Notes: generated by a model not told the origin, from the letters alone. A stretch of 64,000 nucleotides of DNA from Nesterenkonia marinintestina (GCF_025420485.1 NZ_JAOEFD010000009.1:51371-115370), one strand, 5' to 3'; positions 52,966 to 61,367 are shown, counted from the stretch's first letter. A program made the numbers and translations.

Positions 52966-55097
52966 ACGCCTCGCCCGTGACTCAGGCCGGAAACGCCGGA
53001 GAGTCGGATGAGCGCGTCGACGAGGTCCTCCGCGAGCATGACACCGCCAGCCGGTTCCGTACGGATCTGGGCTGGTGGGGTTGGCTCGTGGGGGGCCTCT
53101 CCGTCGCGCTGACGCTGTTCCACCTCTACACCGCGGTCACGGGGTCTCGGCCCACCATCATCCAGGGAGCGATCCACGTCGGCGCGGCGGTGTCGATCAT
53201 CTTCCTGCTCTATCCGGCGCACAAGAAGCCGCTGGGACCGGCCACGGGCGTGCTGTGGAAGGACCTGCTCGTCGGCCGCGGCAGAGGCGTTCCGTGGTAC
53301 GACGTGGTGCTCTCCGCCCTCGGACTGGCCACCAACCTCTACATCGTCTACCGGTACGACTTCCTGCGCAGCCCGCAGCCGGGGATCTTCGGATACGACG
53401 ACATCGACTACGCGGTCGCGATGCTCGGCATCGTCCTGGTCCTCGAGGCCACTCGACGGTGTGTGGGTCTGCCGATCGTCATCGTCGCGGCCACGGCCTT
53501 CGCCTACGGGGTCTGGGGGAACCACAGCCCGTTCTTCACCCACTCGGGCAATGATCTGACCTCCTACGCGGCGACGACCTTCCTGGAGACCGGGTCGATC
53601 TTCGGCACACCCATCCAGGTGTCCTCGACGTTCATCTTCCTGTTCCTGCTCTTCGCCGTGGTGCTGATCCAGACCAACATCGGCACCTACTTCACCGACC
53701 TCGCGTTCAAGGCCGCGGGCCGGTACTCGGGTGGTCCGGCCAAGGCCGCCGTCGCGGCATCGGGTCTGCAGGGCATGGTCTCCGGGTCGTCGGTGGCCAA
53801 CACCGTCGCCTCCGGATCGTTCACGATCCCGATGATGAAGAAGTCCGGGTTCCGCCCCCACGTGGCGGCCGCGACGGAGGCCACCGCCTCCACCGGCGGG
53901 CAGCTGATGCCGCCGATCATGGGTGCGGCCGCGTTCATCATGGCCGAGTACACCGGCATCCCGTACAGCGAGATCATCATCATCGCGATCATCCCGGCGG
54001 TGCTGTACTTCCTCGGTGTGATGCTCTCGGTGCACTTCGACGCCAAGCGCAACGGGATCAGGGGGATGGCCAAGGAGGAGCTGCCCACTGCGCTGTCGCT
54101 GATCACCCGCGCCGATCTGATCCTCCCGCTCTTCGTCATCGTGTTCATGCTGCTCGAGGGCAGCTCTCCGGCCCGCGCCGCCCTGTGGGGGATCGCCACC
54201 GCATTCGTGCTGAGCTTCCTGCGACGAGAGACGCGCCTGGGACCTCGCGGCATCGTGGAGCTGATGATCGCCGGTGCGCGGACCGCCCTGCCGGTGATCG
54301 CGGCCTGTGCGACGGCGGGCATCGTCGCGGGAACCGTGACCAACACCCCGCTGGGACAGCGTCTGGGGCGCGGGATCATCGACCTCGCCGGCGGCCACTT
54401 CCTGCTGGTGCTGCTGTTCACCATGCTGGCCTGCATCATCCTGGGCATGGGTCTGCCGACCACGGCCAACTACGTGGTCACCGCCACTGTCGCGGCCCCG
54501 ATCCTCGTGGAGTTCGGCGTTCCGCTGATCGCCGCCCACATGTTCGTGTTCTTCTTCGGCATCCTCGCCGACATCACTCCTCCGGTCTGTCTGGCCGCGT
54601 TCGCCGGGGCGGGCATCGCCAATTCGAACCCCCTCAGAACGGGGGTGACCGCGATGAGACTGGCGATCGCGGGATTCGTCATCCCGTACGTCTTCGTCCT
54701 CCAGCCGGCGCTGCTGCTGGAGGGCAGCTTCCAGGACCTCGCGACGTCCCTGCTGACGGTGATCGTGGGCATGGTGGCTCTCGCCGCCGGCATGGCCGGC
54801 CAGCTGCTGGTCCGTGCCACCGTGGTCGAGCGGGTCCTGCTGATCGTCGGCGGGGTGCTCCTGATCTACCCCGACATCATGATCTCCGTCGGAGGGATGG
54901 TCGTCCTGGCACTGGGTCTGTTCCTGCAGGTCGGACGCCGGGCCGCGCGGGGACGCTCCACCCCCGAGGAGCGGGAGGACGACGCCCCGGCCGAGGACGC
55001 GCACGCTGACGACGCTCAGGATGACAACGCACACGCTGATGACGCTCAGGATGAGGGCGACCTCGCGGAGGAGCGTCCTACGGAGGACAAGCCATGA
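52962..55097 (+). CDS. TRAP transporter fused permease (DctQ-DctM type)
   Basis: The 711-residue membrane protein joins the small four-helix DctQ-like part to the large DctM-like part, the usual layout with TAXI binding proteins. Motifs include GLQGMVSGSSVANTVASGSF, ATEATASTGGQLMPPIMGAA, GMGLPTTANYVVTATVAAPI and VFFFGILADITPPVCLAAFA. It uses an ion gradient (Na+ or H+) to import the bound solute. Start GTG 52962 overlaps the binding-protein stop. The last 45 residues are an acidic cytosolic tail with a duplicated AHADDAQD unit. The gene overlaps the SDR gene as ATGA. Confidence 0.94.
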   Translation: MNASPVTQAGNAGESDERVDEVLREHDTASRFRTDLGWWGWLVGGLSVALTLFHLYTAVTGSRPTIIQGAIHVGAAVSIIFLLYPAHKKPLGPATGVLWKDLLVGRGRGVPWYDVVLSALGLATNLYIVYRYDFLRSPQPGIFGYDDIDYAVAMLGIVLVLEATRRCVGLPIVIVAATAFAYGVWGNHSPFFTHSGNDLTSYAATTFLETGSIFGTPIQVSSTFIFLFLLFAVVLIQTNIGTYFTDLAFKAAGRYSGGPAKAAVAASGLQGMVSGSSVANTVASGSFTIPMMKKSGFRPHVAAATEATASTGGQLMPPIMGAAAFIMAEYTGIPYSEIIIIAIIPAVLYFLGVMLSVHFDAKRNGIRGMAKEELPTALSLITRADLILPLFVIVFMLLEGSSPARAALWGIATAFVLSFLRRETRLGPRGIVELMIAGARTALPVIAACATAGIVAGTVTNTPLGQRLGRGIIDLAGGHFLLVLLFTMLACIILGMGLPTTANYVVTATVAAPILVEFGVPLIAAHMFVFFFGILADITPPVCLAAFAGAGIANSNPLRTGVTAMRLAIAGFVIPYVFVLQPALLLEGSFQDLATSLLTVIVGMVALAAGMAGQLLVRATVVERVLLIVGGVLLIYPDIMISVGGMVVLALGLFLQVGRRAARGRSTPEEREDDAPAEDAHADDAQDDNAHADDAQDEGDLAEERPTEDKP

Positions 55098-55807
55098 CCC
55101 AGAGCGTCTCCGCGACCGGACAGCGTCCGGTCGCGCTGATCACCGGCGCGACCCGAGGGATCGGCCGCGCGATCGCCGAGGACCTCGGGAAGGACCATCA
55201 CATCCTGGTCGGCGGCACCGACGCCGCACGCGTGGCGGAGCTGGTGGACCAGCTGCCCAGCGCAGAGCCGTTCGTCGCCGACCTCGGGGACCTCGAAGCC
55301 CTGGCTGAGGCGACGCGGTCCGTTCCGGAGCGGCTCGACGTGCTGGTGCATTCGGCCGGCGTCGCGGTGACCGGGACGATGGCCGAGTCCGGCCCCGAGG
55401 TCTGGCGGGACACCTTCACCGTCAACGTCTACGCGGTGGCCGAGCTCAATCGGCTGCTCCTGCCGGCCCTGCGTGCCGCCGGGGGACAGGTCGTCGCGCT
55501 GAACTCGGGCTCCGGATACAGCTCCCGCGGCGGCGGGGGCATCTACTCGGCGTCGAAGTTCGCCCTCCGTGCGCTCACCGATGCCCTGCGGGACGAAGAG
55601 CGCGGTCGAGTGCGGGTGACGTCGATCCACCCCGGTCGTGTGGACACCGACATGCAGGTCGCCCTGCAGGCCGCGGCTGGGAACACCGACTACGACGGTG
55701 CACGCTACATCGCCCCCGCGTCGGTGGCCGCGACCGTGCGCACGGCGATCGAGATGCCCCCGGAGTCGATGGTCGAGGAGCTGGCGATCCGTCCCGTCCG
55801 GGGCTGA
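55094..55807 (+). CDS. Short-chain dehydrogenase/reductase
   Basis: The 237-residue Rossmann-fold enzyme has the nucleotide motif TGATRGIGRAIAEDLGKD (TGxxxGIG), then HSAGVAVTGTMA, the catalytic SGSGYSS serine region and the YSASKFALRAL catalytic Tyr/Lys pair. It is a classical SDR, probably NADP- or NAD-dependent, acting on an unknown alcohol or carbonyl compound. It overlaps the TRAP permease gene as ATGA, so its substrate may be related to the imported solute. That link is inference. Confidence 0.9.
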   Translation: MTQSVSATGQRPVALITGATRGIGRAIAEDLGKDHHILVGGTDAARVAELVDQLPSAEPFVADLGDLEALAEATRSVPERLDVLVHSAGVAVTGTMAESGPEVWRDTFTVNVYAVAELNRLLLPALRAAGGQVVALNSGSGYSSRGGGGIYSASKFALRALTDALRDEERGRVRVTSIHPGRVDTDMQVALQAAAGNTDYDGARYIAPASVAATVRTAIEMPPESMVEELAIRPVRG

Positions 55808-56470
55808 TCAGGACGCGGTGCGTCGGGCGAGGAACTTCCGGACCACGAACCATGCCACCAGCAGGACGACGCCGATGATGACCACGTACTGCAGCCGTCC
55901 CACGTACAGCTCCACCACGTGCCAGTTCTCACCCAGGGCGAACCCGGCCCCGACGAGCACGCTGTTCCAGATCAGGGAACCGACGGTCGTGAGGATGAGG
56001 AACAGGGGAAGGTTCATCCGGTCGATGCCCGCGGGGATCGAGATCAGCGAACGGACGATCGGGACCAGGCGACCGAAGAGGACGGCGGGGCGTCCGTGCC
56101 GGTGGAACCAGTCCACGGTCCGGTCGATGTCGGCCACGTCCACCAGGGGGACGCGCGCGCCCCAGGAGCGCAGCCGTGCGAGGCCGAAGGCGGCGCCCAG
56201 CCAGTAGAGCGCCGCCGCGCCGACCACCGATCCCACCGTGGCGCCGACGATCGCCAGCCAGAGGTTCATCGAACCCTGGGAGGCGGTGAAGCCGGCGAGG
56301 GGAAGGATGACCTCACTGGGGATGGGCGGGAAGAGGTTCTCCAGCGCCACCAGGAGTCCGACGCCGGCGACGCCGAGGGCCTCCATCACGGAGACGACCC
56401 AGCCGGTGAAGCCGGTGAACGCATCCGTGGTGGAACCGGCGGCCGGGGGCAGGGCATGGGCGGAGAGCAC
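55808..56470 (-). CDS. DedA-family membrane protein
   Basis: The 220-residue protein has the DedA/SNARE-associated (VTT) domain, with ALENLFPPIPSEVILPLAGF, GAALYWLGAAFGLARLRSWG, GRPAVLFGRLVPIVRSLIS and IPAGIDRMNLPLFLILTTVG. DedA proteins act as flippases or lipid-homeostasis factors at the membrane. The start is GTG 56470. TAGGAT on the minus strand (56482-56477) lies 6 nt before it, predicting a leaderless mRNA. The gene is convergent with the SDR gene and divergent from the IS element region. Confidence 0.92.
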   Translation of the reverse strand: MLSAHALPPAAGSTTDAFTGFTGWVVSVMEALGVAGVGLLVALENLFPPIPSEVILPLAGFTASQGSMNLWLAIVGATVGSVVGAAALYWLGAAFGLARLRSWGARVPLVDVADIDRTVDWFHRHGRPAVLFGRLVPIVRSLISIPAGIDRMNLPLFLILTTVGSLIWNSVLVGAGFALGENWHVVELYVGRLQYVVIIGVVLLVAWFVVRKFLARRTAS

Positions 56471-56560
56471 CTGAGCATCCTAGGTGCTCGGTCTGGGAGC
56501 ACCATGGACGCACGCTGCGGTCCTGGCCGCGGGGACCCGGCAGAGCGTCCGCACGGAGAG

Positions 56561-56595
56561 AGGGGCCGGACACCTCACAGGTGTCCGGCCCCTCG
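56561..56595. terminator. 16-bp palindrome upstream of the IS element
   Basis: GAGGGGCCGGACACCT (56561-56576) pairs perfectly with AGGTGTCCGGCCCCTC (56580-56595) around a 3-nt loop. It looks like a terminator but lies between divergent genes. It may mark the end of a gene lost or displaced by the IS insertion. Confidence 0.55.
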
Positions 56596-56633
56596 TCGTC
56601 GGCGGGGGTCGCCGCCCAGCCCCTCCTCTAGGT

Positions 56634-58527
56634 GTACTGACCGGAGACGTTGGTAGAGCGACTCTCTCTGGGAGCATTGACCTTGACACTGTGTGATGCG
56701 GTCTGGTGGGGGTCGACATGTTGAGTATCGGAGAGATCGCGCATAGCACTGGTGTCTCGCGGCGCATGCTGCGGCACTGGGAAGGCGAGGGGTTGCTGAC
56801 CCCAGCTACTACCGACCCTGTAACCGGCTATCGGCGCTACCAGGACAGCCAGCTTGGGCGCGTGCGTGCCATTGCGGAACTGCGCGCGCTGGGGTTCGGC
56901 TTGGCCGAGATCGGGCAGCTGCTCGATCCGCATCTTGAGCAGTCCACTCTGGAAGTGCTTCTCACTCACCAGGTAGACGCCCTGCAGCGGCAGATCACCG
57001 AGGCTTCAACACGTCTGGTCCACGTTCAGCACCGGCTGGACATCATCCAGAGCAAGTCCATGGAGATCATCATGAATCTGTCCATCACCGCACTGCCCAG
57101 CCTCAATATTTGGGGGCTGAGCACCACCGTCCTTGACGAGACCGAGATCGGTCACGCCGTCCAACAGTTGCACCGGGACCTCCCTCACACCGATGAAGAG
57201 ATCGTGCTTCTGTATGACGGTACGGACGACGACCAGATCACCGTCTCAGCCGGGATTACGACGCGCCCCGAATCTGAGGCGGTCAGCAGGATCGTCGTGC
57301 CGGAGGCCTCGGAAGGCGTAACGGTCACCTTCGATGGACCGCCAGAGAGCATCGGGGATGCCTGGGTCCTGATCGATGCCGAGCTAGAGAAGCGACACCT
57401 GACCAGTTTCGGCATCTATCGGCAGGTCAACAGCGTGACGGGACACGTCACCCTGCAGGCCCCTGTTCGCGAGCGACACTGATTTGCGGACCACAGCAAG
57501 GGAGGCCAGCGGCGACGTCGAGCCCCCGCCTGGAGGTGTGTCTCAATGAGCCATGCGAATGCGGCTCTCACCCCGCGCCACAGACTGAAAGTTGCCCGGC
57601 TGGTTGTCGACCAGGGGTGGCGGATCAGTGAAGTGGCGGCCCGCTTTCAAGTGTCCTGGCCGACAGTTAAGCGCTGGGTCGATCGATACCTCGCCGGCGA
57701 ATCGATGCAGGATCGCTCCTCGCGGCCACGGAGGTCTCCTGGCAAGACGTCCAAGACCGTGACTAAGAGGTGCGTCAGCCTACGAATGCGTCTGCGGGAA
57801 GGTCCGGTCCAGCTCGCTGCGAGACTCAGCATCGCGCCGTCGACGGTTCATCGAATCTTGCGATCAGCCCGCTTGAACCGACTCTCTCATGTCGACCGCG
57901 AAACAGGTGAGCCCGTCCGCCGCTACGAGCACGATCATCCGGGATCAATGGTGCACGTAGACGTGAAGAAGCTCGGCAACATCCCCGACGGTGGCGGCTG
58001 GCGTTACGTTGGTCGCCACCAAGGCGAGAAGAACCGCGCCGCGACGCAGGACAAGTCACGCAACGTCTATGGCAATCCGAAGCTCGGATATGCATTCGTG
58101 CATACCGTCATCGATGACCATTCCAGAGTCGCCTACACCGAGGTCCACGACGACGAGACCGCCTTCACCGCTGTCGCTGTCCTGCGTCGGGCCGTTGATT
58201 GGTTCGCCGACCGCGGCGTCGCGATCGAGCGAGTGCTTTCAGACAACGGTGGTGCGTACCGATCGCACCTCTGGCGCGACACCTGCGAAGCACTGTCGAT
58301 CACCCCGAAGCGGACTCGTCCGTACCGGCCGCAGACCAACGGGAAGGTCGAGAGGTTCCACCGCACCATGGCCGACGGGTGGGCCTACGCCCGCTGCTAC
58401 ATCAGCGAGCAGGAACGCCGCGACTCTCTCGAAGCCTGGCTCCACCAATACAACCAGCATCGTCCCCACACGGCCTGCGGCAACCAGCCGCCCTTCTCAC
58501 GATTGATCAACGTTCCCGATCAGTACA
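56634..58527 (+). mobile_element. IS481-type insertion element with a MerR-family gene inside its ends
   Basis: A 1894-bp element is bounded by TGTACTGACCGGAGACGTTG (56634-56653) and, in reverse complement, TGTACTGATCGGGAACGTTG (58508-58527). These agree at 17 of 20 positions and have the TG...CA termini usual for IS481/IS3 elements. Inside are a MerR-type regulator and a DDE transposase on the same strand. No exact target duplication is visible (CTAGG on the left, TCAGG on the right). The base composition looks lower in GC than the flanks, consistent with transfer. Confidence 0.8.
56718..57482 (+). CDS. MerR-family regulator with GyrI-like ligand domain
   Basis: The 254-residue protein has a MerR DNA-binding domain (LSIGEIAHSTGVSRRMLRHW, then EGLLTPATTDPVTGYRRY, AELRALGFGLAEIGQLL), a coiled coil near residues 78-110 and a C-terminal GyrI-like domain of about 120 residues, typical of multidrug-sensing MerR regulators such as BmrR. 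The ATG at 56718 follows a GGGGG run by about 6 nt; GTG 56706 is an alternative start. A -35-like TTGACA at 56684-56689 lies upstream, but no -10 was found. It lies inside the IS ends, 63 nt before the transposase, and has no efflux gene next to it. Confidence 0.85.
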   Translation: MLSIGEIAHSTGVSRRMLRHWEGEGLLTPATTDPVTGYRRYQDSQLGRVRAIAELRALGFGLAEIGQLLDPHLEQSTLEVLLTHQVDALQRQITEASTRLVHVQHRLDIIQSKSMEIIMNLSITALPSLNIWGLSTTVLDETEIGHAVQQLHRDLPHTDEEIVLLYDGTDDDQITVSAGITTRPESEAVSRIVVPEASEGVTVTFDGPPESIGDAWVLIDAELEKRHLTSFGIYRQVNSVTGHVTLQAPVRERH

Positions 58528-58826
58528 TCAGGGGTTGGGCGCTGCTCAGGCGGAGGCCTCGAACAGCGGACCGAAGCCGGCCGGCAGCTGAGACCTCAGC
58601 GCCTGGACCTCTCCGTCGGAGATGGACCGGGCGATGGTGGACAGCACCGCCTGCACGTTCCGGCGGGCCTGGTCGGGATCCACGTCCTGACCGGAGTGGT
58701 CCGCCACGCGACGCAGGAAGGTGTCGACGTCGTCGTCCACGGGCTGCTTGCCGTCATGGGCGGTCAGGGTGGCCTTCAGCTCCTCGGGCAGCTGAGCCGC
58801 CAGGTCGCCGGGCTCGCCGCCCTTGA
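57546..58826 (+). CDS. IS481-type DDE transposase reading beyond the element end
   Basis: The open frame is 426 residues, but only about the first 327 lie within the element. An N-terminal helix-turn-helix (HRLKVARLVVDQGWRISEVA and WPTVKRWVDRYLAGE) and a second one (LSIAPSTVHRILRSARLNRL) are followed by the rve integrase core with MVHVDVKKLGNI near residue 139, VLSDNGGAYRSHLW near 232 and YRPQTNGKVERFHRTMADGW with the catalytic glutamate near 269. The domain ends PPFSRLINVPDQYI, exactly at the right inverted repeat. The frame then runs on as a shadow of the antisense DUF2267 gene for about 99 residues. The core appears intact, so activity is possible if the added tail is tolerated. Confidence 0.88.
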   Translation: MSHANAALTPRHRLKVARLVVDQGWRISEVAARFQVSWPTVKRWVDRYLAGESMQDRSSRPRRSPGKTSKTVTKRCVSLRMRLREGPVQLAARLSIAPSTVHRILRSARLNRLSHVDRETGEPVRRYEHDHPGSMVHVDVKKLGNIPDGGGWRYVGRHQGEKNRAATQDKSRNVYGNPKLGYAFVHTVIDDHSRVAYTEVHDDETAFTAVAVLRRAVDWFADRGVAIERVLSDNGGAYRSHLWRDTCEALSITPKRTRPYRPQTNGKVERFHRTMADGWAYARCYISEQERRDSLEAWLHQYNQHRPHTACGNQPPFSRLINVPDQYIRGWALLRRRPRTADRSRPAAETSAPGPLRRRWTGRWWTAPPARSGGPGRDPRPDRSGPPRDAGRCRRRRPRAACRHGRSGWPSAPRAAEPPGRRARRP

Positions 58827-58935
58827 GGCGCTTGCCGAGGTCCTCGAGGACCACGTGGGTGACCTTCTCCGCCTCCTGGCGGTCGGTCGGTCCGCCCAGT
58901 TCGCTCACGCTGGCGATGAATTCGTCGGTACGCAT
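58546..58935 (-). CDS. DUF2267 domain protein
   Basis: The 129-residue protein begins MRTDEFIASVSELGGPTDRQ and fits DUF2267: EAEKVTHVVLEDLGKRLKGG, EPGDLAAQLPEELKATLT and TFLRRVADHSG, ending with AVLSTIARSISDGEVQALRS and QLPAGFGPLFE. The family consists of two repeated helical halves and has no known activity. It is often found in stress-related gene clusters. A GAGGAG motif lies on the minus strand before the start, followed by TACAGAC. The upstream region holds tandem 11-bp repeats. The IS element ends 18 nt beyond its stop codon. Confidence 0.88.
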   Translation of the reverse strand: MRTDEFIASVSELGGPTDRQEAEKVTHVVLEDLGKRLKGGEPGDLAAQLPEELKATLTAHDGKQPVDDDVDTFLRRVADHSGQDVDPDQARRNVQAVLSTIARSISDGEVQALRSQLPAGFGPLFEASA

Positions 58936-58996
58936 GTCTGTACTCCTCAGGTATGTCTCGTCGTCTGTACTCGGTCTGTACTCGGTCTGTGCTTCG
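58936..58996. repeat. Tandem GTCTGTACTCG repeats upstream of the DUF2267 gene
   Basis: GTCTGTACTCG occurs twice in tandem (58963-58973 and 58974-58984), followed by a degenerate third copy from 58985. GTCTGTACTC also occurs at 58936-58945, next to the start codon. The position suggests a promoter or leader role for the minus-strand gene. Confidence 0.6.
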
Positions 58997-59006
58997 TCTC
59001 CGGGGA

Positions 59007-59031
59007 CTGAGCCGGGCTCCGCCCGGTTCAG
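59007..59031 (-). terminator. Hairpin at the end of the DUF2795 gene
   Basis: CTGAGCCGGGC (59007-59017) pairs with GCCCGGTTCAG (59021-59031), with one G-U pair and a 3-nt loop. It overlaps the DUF2795 stop codon and can end that transcript on the minus strand. Confidence 0.6.
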
Positions 59032-59255
59032 CGGGCGGTGCCGCCGGGGGCGTCCTCGCCCTCGGGCTCCTGGGGGACCGCGTCGGTCACGTCGTCCTTG
59101 GACTCGAACTCACGGTCCGGCAGGGCGTGCAGGGCCTGCAGGGACTTCTGGTCGACGCCGCGGCTCTGCGCGTAGTCGATGAGGGCCTGCTTGGAGGCCG
59201 GGAAGTCGGCTCCCTGGAGGGCCTTGGAGGCGCGGAGGTCGTCGCGTGTCGTCAT
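59028..59255 (-). CDS. DUF2795 domain protein
   Basis: The 75-residue, charged protein has the DUF2795 core: LQGADFPASKQALIDYAQSR, then LQALHALPDREFESKDDVTD. It is a small helical, soluble protein of unknown function, widespread in actinobacteria. The tail is acidic and glycine-rich. AAGGAA lies about 4 nt before the ATG on the minus strand. It precedes the DUF2267 gene on the same strand by 92 nt, and the two may respond together to stress. Confidence 0.85.
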   Translation of the reverse strand: MTTRDDLRASKALQGADFPASKQALIDYAQSRGVDQKSLQALHALPDREFESKDDVTDAVPQEPEGEDAPGGTAR

Positions 59256-59533
59256 GTCGGTTCCTTTCGTGGCGGGAAGACGTGAATTGGGGTGTGGGCA
59301 TGCCGATCAGGCCCCGTGGGGGGGTCGGATGCGGTGAGAGCGGGTCGGCGGGCGTGCCGGGGGCGCAGAGTCCTGTGCTCGATGCGCGGTGAGAGTCCGC
59401 CGGAGTCATCGACTCCGCAGTGTCATCTGTGACGTCTGTCCAGCGTCGCCGGAGTGGCGCTGTGGATGGGCGAAATGCTCATGTCTTCACCGTAACACCT
59501 CGTCAGCGGCCTATGCACGGGATGGGACGAGCC
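59256..59533. other. Intergenic region without recognised genes
   Basis: This region contains no ORF with recognisable family sequence on either strand. It is GC-rich and includes the upstream region of the DUF2795 gene. Confidence 0.5.
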
Positions 59534-59944
59534 TCAGTCCGAGCTCTCCTCCGTGCGGCGCCGCATCTCCAGGCGGCGCCCGTCGGGCAGGATCTCCTCC
59601 GCGGCCTGTACGACGAAGGCCGCGATCGTCCACCCGGCGTACCGACAGGCCGTCAGCACTCCGGGGGTCAGCCAGGTCGGAATGACGTCGGAGTCGTCGG
59701 ACAGGATCTCCTCGACGCGTCGGTGGAGCTCCTCCTCGGCCACGGGTTCCCGATGCTCTCCGCTCAGCGAGTCGTAGACGTCGAGATACAGGGCGACCAC
59801 GTCGTAGTAGCTGCCCCGGTTGCGGAGGAAGCGGATGTAGCGGTCGGTCCGGGGCTCCTGCAGCTCGGTGTCGTGGATGAGCAGCAGCGTGTAGTCCACG
59901 ATGTCGGCCAGCGTGCTCTGACGGGCTGCACCGGTGAGGGGCAT
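59534..59944 (-). CDS. Conserved-type hypothetical protein
   Basis: The 136-residue soluble protein begins MPLTGAARQSTLADIVDYTL and contains LQEPRTDRYIRFLRNRGSYY, HRRVEEILSDDSDVIPTWLT and a mildly hydrophobic AGWTIAAFVVQAAEEIL. GGAAGG lies about 6 nt before the ATG at 59944. A longer frame up to 60022 is open, but the extra part is low in content. I did not recognise a family. The acidic and aromatic composition looks like a real protein and unlike the antisense ORF on the opposite strand. Confidence 0.65.
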   Translation of the reverse strand: MPLTGAARQSTLADIVDYTLLLIHDTELQEPRTDRYIRFLRNRGSYYDVVALYLDVYDSLSGEHREPVAEEELHRRVEEILSDDSDVIPTWLTPGVLTACRYAGWTIAAFVVQAAEEILPDGRRLEMRRRTEESSD

Positions 59945-60105
59945 GGGGGACCTTCCTGGAGATGCTGACTGGGACGCGGGCGGGAGTCGGACGGGGAGGG
60001 CGAACGACCCCGACGACGACACTATATCGGCATCGCCCCATGTCAGAGCGATCGCACCGTGGTGGGGCGTCGCTGTGCGGGCGGTTCGCTACGAGTGTGA
60101 GGCGG

Positions 60106-61326
60106 TCAGCGGTGCCGACGCCGGGCGAGCTGTTCGATCCCGGAGCCGGCCAGCAGCAGACAGGAGAGCCAGACCGCCCCGCCGGCACCGGCCGGCGCGG
60201 CGGCGGCACCGGCGGCGAGGGGGACGACGACCTGGCCCAGACGGTTGCCCGAGAGTCGGAGGGCCAGGGCCGAGGACTGCCAGGTGCGGGGGACCGCTTC
60301 GACGACCTGGGACATGGTCAGGGGCTGGCCGAGGCCGAGGAAGAACCCGGCGGCGGCCATCGTCGTCGCCGAGAGAAGGGTCGAGGTGATCGTGAGCGGG
60401 ATCGGGGCCAGCGTGAGGGCGGAGCCCGTCAGGGCCGCCACGACGAGGGTCGATCGCCTGACGCGGCGACGGAGCGCGGGCAGCAGGAACCTCGAGGCGA
60501 TGGTGGTGCCCGCCCGGACGGCGAGGAGCGCACCGATCCAGGCCGGCGAGACCCCCGCCTCTGCGCCGATCAGCGGCAGGAACGCTGTCAGGATGTCGAC
60601 GGTGGCCACCAGGCAGAGTGAGGCGAGCATGGCTGAGCCGATGCCGGGGCGCCCCAGGATCGCAGAGATCTTCGGCTTCGTGGAGTCGGGGGACCGTCCG
60701 GAGGACTCTGCTCGTGACACGGACCGCCTCTCCCTGTGCGGAGGGCGGAGGAGCAGCAGCAGGATCGCCGCGGGCAGGCAGGCGGCCGTCCCGAGCCACA
60801 GGGCGAGGTCGATCGTGGGCAGCGAGGCGGGCTCCCCGGCGGTGGCGCCGTCGAGGAGCAGGCCTCCGACCAGCGGTCCCACGAGCTGGCCCCCGGCGAA
60901 TCCTGCGGTGAACCAGCCGAAGCCCCTGTCCAGCTCCGAACCGGCTGAGTATCGGGCGACGGCGGACTGTCCGGCGATGATGAACACCAGCTGACCCACA
61001 CCCATGACAGTGGTGCCCGCGGCGATGCCCATGACGTGTTCGGCGGAGGACACCACGGCGGCGCCCGAACCGGTGGCGACGGTGCCGCCGATCAGCAGCG
61101 GCGTCAGGCTGGGGAGCCTCTGGGCGAGGGAGCCGAGGCTCATCGCCGCCAGCAGGGGGAGCAGCGAGTAGGCGGCGGAGACCAGTCCGACCGTCGTGGC
61201 GTCGGCGTCGAGGGCGACGAGCTTATACGTGGTGGTGGGACGGACCAGATGCACGGTGATCTGGTTCAGCAGCGCCGCCCCGATGAGGACCCAGAGCCAG
61301 GAGCGCGTCTCGGGGCTGGTCGTCAC
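60106..61326 (-). CDS. MFS-family exporter
   Basis: The 406-residue protein has twelve hydrophobic segments and the major-facilitator pattern, with AAYSLLPLLAAMSLGSLAQR in loop 2-3, AGQSAVARYSAGSELDRGFG and GFAGGQLVGPLVGGLLL in helix 5. It probably exports small molecules by proton antiport. The substrate is unknown. The start is GTG 61326. TAGACT on the minus strand (61340-61335) lies 8 nt before it, close to the leaderless spacing. The protein's C-terminus ends LLLAGSGIEQLARRRHR. Confidence 0.88.
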   Translation of the reverse strand: MTTSPETRSWLWVLIGAALLNQITVHLVRPTTTYKLVALDADATTVGLVSAAYSLLPLLAAMSLGSLAQRLPSLTPLLIGGTVATGSGAAVVSSAEHVMGIAAGTTVMGVGQLVFIIAGQSAVARYSAGSELDRGFGWFTAGFAGGQLVGPLVGGLLLDGATAGEPASLPTIDLALWLGTAACLPAAILLLLLRPPHRERRSVSRAESSGRSPDSTKPKISAILGRPGIGSAMLASLCLVATVDILTAFLPLIGAEAGVSPAWIGALLAVRAGTTIASRFLLPALRRRVRRSTLVVAALTGSALTLAPIPLTITSTLLSATTMAAAGFFLGLGQPLTMSQVVEAVPRTWQSSALALRLSGNRLGQVVVPLAAGAAAAPAGAGGAVWLSCLLLAGSGIEQLARRRHR

Positions 61327-61367
61327 GGGCAGTCAGTCTACGCCGGCGGGACCGGCCTGTGCGGTGC

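Noticed and set aside
56684..56712. Full promoter for the merR gene
   Set aside because: TTGACA is present, but no -10 hexamer is found at 16-19 nt spacing.
56625..58535. Target-site duplication of the IS element
   Set aside because: The flanks CTAGG and TCAGG agree at only 3 of 5 positions, so no duplication can be claimed.
59420..59968. Plus-strand open frame opposite the hypothetical gene at 59534
   Set aside because: It lacks a ribosome-binding site and reads as antisense. The minus-strand protein has better composition and a GGAAGG motif.
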